Position numbers and translations under genes: made by a program | DNA from: Candidatus Bathyarchaeota archaeon ex4484_135 | GTDB lineage: Archaea > Thermoproteota > Bathyarchaeia > EX4484-135 | NCBI GenBank assembly: GCA_002255025.1 | Contig: NJEJ01000051.1 | Coordinates: 1 to 6,833, forward strand | DNA: 6,833 nt | Direction of reading: 5' to 3' | Part shown: piece after piece, positions 5,272-6,833 of the stretch | Position numbering within the stretch: the stretch's first letter is position 1 | Layout: each line of letters begins with the position of its first letter | The notes under the pieces: generated by a model | Told to the model about the DNA's origin: nothing | The model's input: the letters and a program-made list of their open reading frames with translations, nothing else | Databases searched by the model: none

Positions 5272-5721
5272 ATGAGGTTCGAGAAGGCCAATAGGCGTGA
5301 GGTAGTTAAGTGGTGGTCAGACCGCTTCGGCGTGCCCGAAGAAATCTTCGAGCCCTACGAGTTCTTCCTGAGGGGCAGGAACACGATTTGGGTCTTGAGG
5401 AAGACGGACAAGTTCCCCATGCGCCTCAGGTTTGAGGCCCTAGGCATGGTCATCATGCGTAGGGGCAAGCTCGGTTGGAAGCCTACCACGAACGCCATCC
5501 AGGTATTCGGCCGGTACGCCAGGAAGAACGTGGTCGACCTGACGGAAGAACAGATGAGGGCTTTCGTGGCAGGCGAGGATGTTAGAGGGCCTTTTGAGGA
5601 CGTGGAAGAAGGCTACGTCGTGGTGAGGTACAAGGGGATGCCCTTGGGATGCGGCCTCTACAGGAACGGGGTCCTCAAGTCCCAGGTCCCGAAGGTCAGG
5701 AGGCGTCTAGAACTCATCTGA
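5272..5721 (+). CDS. Stand-alone PUA-like RNA-binding protein (NOL1/NOP2/Sun C-terminal-like)
   Basis: This small basic protein (149 aa) resembles the C-terminal RNA-binding region of archaeal NOL1/NOP2/Sun (RsmF-type) m5C methyltransferases, without the methyltransferase domain. Residues 1-60 form a predicted alpha/beta part (VVKWWSDRFGVPEEIFEPYEF and a strand NTIWVLRKTD). Residues 65-149 look PUA-like: LGWKPTTNAIQVFG, then ARKNVVDLTEEQMRAFVAGEDV, then a strand GYVVVRYKG and the characteristic end PLGCGLYRNGVLKSQVPKVRR. No SAM-binding motif or catalytic Cys motif is present, so it probably only binds RNA, perhaps rRNA or tRNA as a modification or assembly partner. ATG 5272 is the only plausible start: an in-frame TGA lies at 5248-5250. 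No clear Shine-Dalgarno is seen. The gene lies between divergent trpS and rpl18, which fits an RNA-related role. Its exact partner is unknown. Confidence 0.75.
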   Translation: MRFEKANRREVVKWWSDRFGVPEEIFEPYEFFLRGRNTIWVLRKTDKFPMRLRFEALGMVIMRRGKLGWKPTTNAIQVFGRYARKNVVDLTEEQMRAFVAGEDVRGPFEDVEEGYVVVRYKGMPLGCGLYRNGVLKSQVPKVRRRLELI

Positions 5722-5731
5722 CGGCAGCTAA

Positions 5732-5740
5732 GGTTATTAA
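5732..5740 (+). promoter_or_regulatory. TATA-like box for the rpl18-rps5 unit
   Basis: GGTTATTAA, 10 nt after the PUA-like gene stop, is an AT-rich island in GC-rich DNA. Initiation about 26 nt from its centre would be near 5763, leaving a leader of about 22 nt that contains the GGAGGG site before GTG 5785. This suggests L18 and S5 are transcribed from their own promoter. Confidence 0.45.
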
Positions 5741-5754
5741 GGCCCGGACGGGCC
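5741..5754. repeat. GC-rich dyad between the rpl18 TATA box and predicted transcription start
   Basis: GGCCCGGACGGGCC has two perfect 6-bp arms around a GA centre. It directly abuts the TATA-like box and lies upstream of the predicted start near 5763. That is where archaeal repressors often bind. It might instead help end the PUA-like transcript, but no T-tract follows. Confidence 0.35.
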
Positions 5755-5771
5755 CTATCCCCCCGCTAATC

Positions 5772-5777
5772 GGAGGG
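5772..5777 (+). promoter_or_regulatory. Shine-Dalgarno of rpl18
   Basis: GGAGGG, 7 nt before GTG 5785, is a strong match to the archaeal anti-Shine-Dalgarno and fixes the GTG as the L18 start. Confidence 0.65.
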
Positions 5778-5784
5778 AGAGGTC

Positions 5785-6390
5785 GTGGCCAGGGGGCCGA
5801 GGTACAACGTGCCGTACAGGAGGAGGCGTGAGGGCAAGACCAATTATAGGCGTAGGTACAAGCTCCTCCTCTCCGGCCTGCCTAGGCTAGTGGCCCGTAG
5901 AACGCTGAGGCACACGATAGCACAGATAGTAGAGGCCCGGGTGGAGGGCGACCACGTCCTCGTCTCAGCACACTCAAGGCAGCTGGTCCGTGATTTCGGC
6001 TGGAAGGGCTACTGCGGCAACACACCAGCAGCCTACCTGACGGGCCTCCTGTGCGGCCTCAGGGGTGCTAAGGCTGGCATAGAGAAGGCCATATTAGACA
6101 TAGGGCTCCAGAGGCCCGTCAGGGGCGGCCGCGTCTTCGCGGTCGTCAAGGGCGTCGTGGACGGTGGCGTAGAAGTGCCCTGCGATCCGAGCGTCCTCCC
6201 GGACGAGGACAGGATAAGGGGCGTCCACATAGCGGAGTACGCCAAGATGTTGGCCGAGAAAGACCCAGCCGCCTACGAGCGGTACTTCTCGCAGTACCTG
6301 GCCAGGGGCCTTAGGCCAGAAGACTTACCTCAGCACTTCGATGAGGTGAAGGCCAGGATACTGGAGGCCTTTGGAGGTGATGGGGCATGA
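5785..6390 (+). CDS. rpl18: 50S ribosomal protein L18 (uL18)
   Basis: This large-subunit ribosomal protein of archaeal/eukaryotic type (eukaryotic L5 homologue) binds 5S rRNA in the central protuberance. It has 201 aa, normal for archaeal L18. Hallmarks are the N-terminal MARGPRYNVPYRRRREGKTNY, the RLVARRTLRHTIAQIVEA strand-helix region, GWKGYCGNTPAAYLTGLL (about 72-89), LDIGLQRPVRGGRVFAVVKG (about 107-126), GGVEVPCDPSVLPDEDRIRG, and an acidic C-terminal tail. The GTG start has a good GGAGGG 7 nt upstream. The last codons overlap the start of rps5 (ATGA), implying translational coupling. In crenarchaeal spc-type clusters L18 normally follows L19e. Here a PUA-like gene and a promoter-like region precede it instead. 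Confidence 0.97.
   Translation: MARGPRYNVPYRRRREGKTNYRRRYKLLLSGLPRLVARRTLRHTIAQIVEARVEGDHVLVSAHSRQLVRDFGWKGYCGNTPAAYLTGLLCGLRGAKAGIEKAILDIGLQRPVRGGRVFAVVKGVVDGGVEVPCDPSVLPDEDRIRGVHIAEYAKMLAEKDPAAYERYFSQYLARGLRPEDLPQHFDEVKARILEAFGGDGA
6373..6380 (+). promoter_or_regulatory. Shine-Dalgarno of rps5 inside the rpl18 coding end
   Basis: GGAGGTGA matches the archaeal 16S 3' end perfectly over eight bases and lies 6 nt before ATG 6387. It also encodes the Gly-Gly-Asp near the L18 C-terminus. It is the strongest ribosome-binding site in the window. Confidence 0.75.
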
Positions 6391-6833
6391 GCAAGTCCCT
6401 CGCCAAGGAGAGGCTTGAGGAGTGGAGGCCCAGGACCAGGGTGGGCAGGCTGGTCTACGAGGGCAGGATAACGAGTCTTGAGGAGCTGTTCGCTGAGGGA
6501 TACAGGATAACCGAGCCCGAGATAGCAGATGCCCTCGTCCCCGACCTGCAGGAAGAGGTTGTCACCATAAACCTCGTCCAGAAGCAGACCGACGCTGGCG
6601 AGAAGACCAGGTTCAGGGCCGTCGTGGCCGTCGGGAACGAGGATGGTGTGATCGGCCTCGGCTCCGGGAAGGCCAGGCACATAAGGGTGGCCATAGACAA
6701 GGCATCTCTGGACGCTCGGAAGAACCTGGTAATAGTCAGGAGAGGCTGCGGGAGCTGGGAGTGCGGGTGCGGTAGGCCTCACTCGCTCCCGTTCAGGGTC
6801 GAGGGCAAGTGCGGTGCCGTCAAGGTCGTGCTC
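6387..6833 (+). CDS. rps5: 30S ribosomal protein S5 (uS5), 3'-partial
   Basis: This small-subunit protein of archaeal/eukaryotic type (eukaryotic RPS2 homologue) lies near the decoding centre and mRNA entry and supports translational accuracy. The window shows the first 149 residues; archaeal S5 is usually about 200-215, so the C-terminal third or less is cut off by the window edge and the gene is not broken. The archaeal N-terminal extension EEWRPRTRVGRLVYEGRI (about 11-28) leads to the S5 double-stranded-RNA-binding fold: VVTINLVQKQTDAGEKTRF (58-76), RAVVAVGNEDGVIGLGSGKA (77-96), then RRGCGSWECGCGRPHSLPF (118-136). Cys121, Cys126, Cys128 and Cys142 form a cluster of the kind I associate with archaeal S5. 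ATG 6387 overlaps the L18 stop by 4 nt and has a perfect GGAGGTGA. Genes L30 and L15 would be expected next in a crenarchaeal cluster, outside the window. Confidence 0.97.
   Translation, partial: MSKSLAKERLEEWRPRTRVGRLVYEGRITSLEELFAEGYRITEPEIADALVPDLQEEVVTINLVQKQTDAGEKTRFRAVVAVGNEDGVIGLGSGKARHIRVAIDKASLDARKNLVIVRRGCGSWECGCGRPHSLPFRVEGKCGAVKVVL

Noticed and set aside
5255..5300. tRNA-like T-arm (GGTTCGAG) near the start of the PUA-like gene
   Set aside because: The bases flanking the loop-like sequence do not form a 5-bp T stem, and no acceptor, D or anticodon arms can be built around it. It is coding sequence (Arg-Phe-Glu).
6330..6782. 150-aa minus-strand open frame opposite L18 and S5
   Set aside because: It is antisense to highly conserved ribosomal proteins, with biased composition and no motif.

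Overview
The window looks like chromosomal DNA from a hyperthermophilic crenarchaeote (Thermoproteota). The evidence is as follows. The proteins are of archaeal type: archaeal ether-lipid prenyltransferase, archaeal/eukaryotic-type TrpS, uL18 and uS5. AGG (Arg) and ATA (Ile) codons dominate, and G+C is high (roughly 58-60% by eye). Many starts are GTG or TTG. TATA-like boxes sit about 26 nt before predicted transcription starts. The genes are packed tightly, with gaps of 3 to about 110 nt. No mobile element, CRISPR array, rRNA or tRNA gene was found, and no stretch over 300 nt lacks a gene.

Layout. (1) At 3-500 (+) is the 3' part of a tRNA-splicing endonuclease family gene whose start lies outside the window. 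It has no histidine and so is probably the structural subunit. (2) At 542-1405 (+) is a UbiA-family prenyltransferase, the probable digeranylgeranylglyceryl phosphate synthase of archaeal membrane lipid synthesis. (3) At 1472-3295 (+) is glmS (glutamine:fructose-6-phosphate aminotransferase), with its own TATA box and a TTG start that places the catalytic Cys at position 2. It is followed 3 nt later by (4) an MTHFS-like (5-formyltetrahydrofolate cyclo-ligase family) gene at 3299-4030 (+), presumably cotranscribed. (5) trpS lies on the minus strand at 4036-5163 and converges on the MTHFS-like gene with a 5-nt gap. Its promoter predicts a leaderless mRNA, and its likely T-rich terminator lies inside the Lys-rich 3' end of the opposing gene. 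(6) At 5272-5721 (+) is a small stand-alone PUA-like RNA-binding protein. (7) At 5785-6390 is rpl18, overlapping rps5 (6387 to the window end, partial) by 4 nt. These two appear to begin a ribosomal-protein transcription unit with its own promoter.

Most genes serve RNA processing or translation (endonuclease subunit, TrpS, PUA protein, uL18, uS5), with lipid and aminosugar biosynthesis genes between them. This is a housekeeping region, and I do not see a new multi-gene system. The points most worth a second look are: a GlmS whose sugar-isomerase loop has lost the near-universal GELKHGP-type motif while everything around it is conserved; the His-less endonuclease subunit; the apparent break of the spc-type ribosomal operon just before L18; and the trpS promoter and terminator arrangement.
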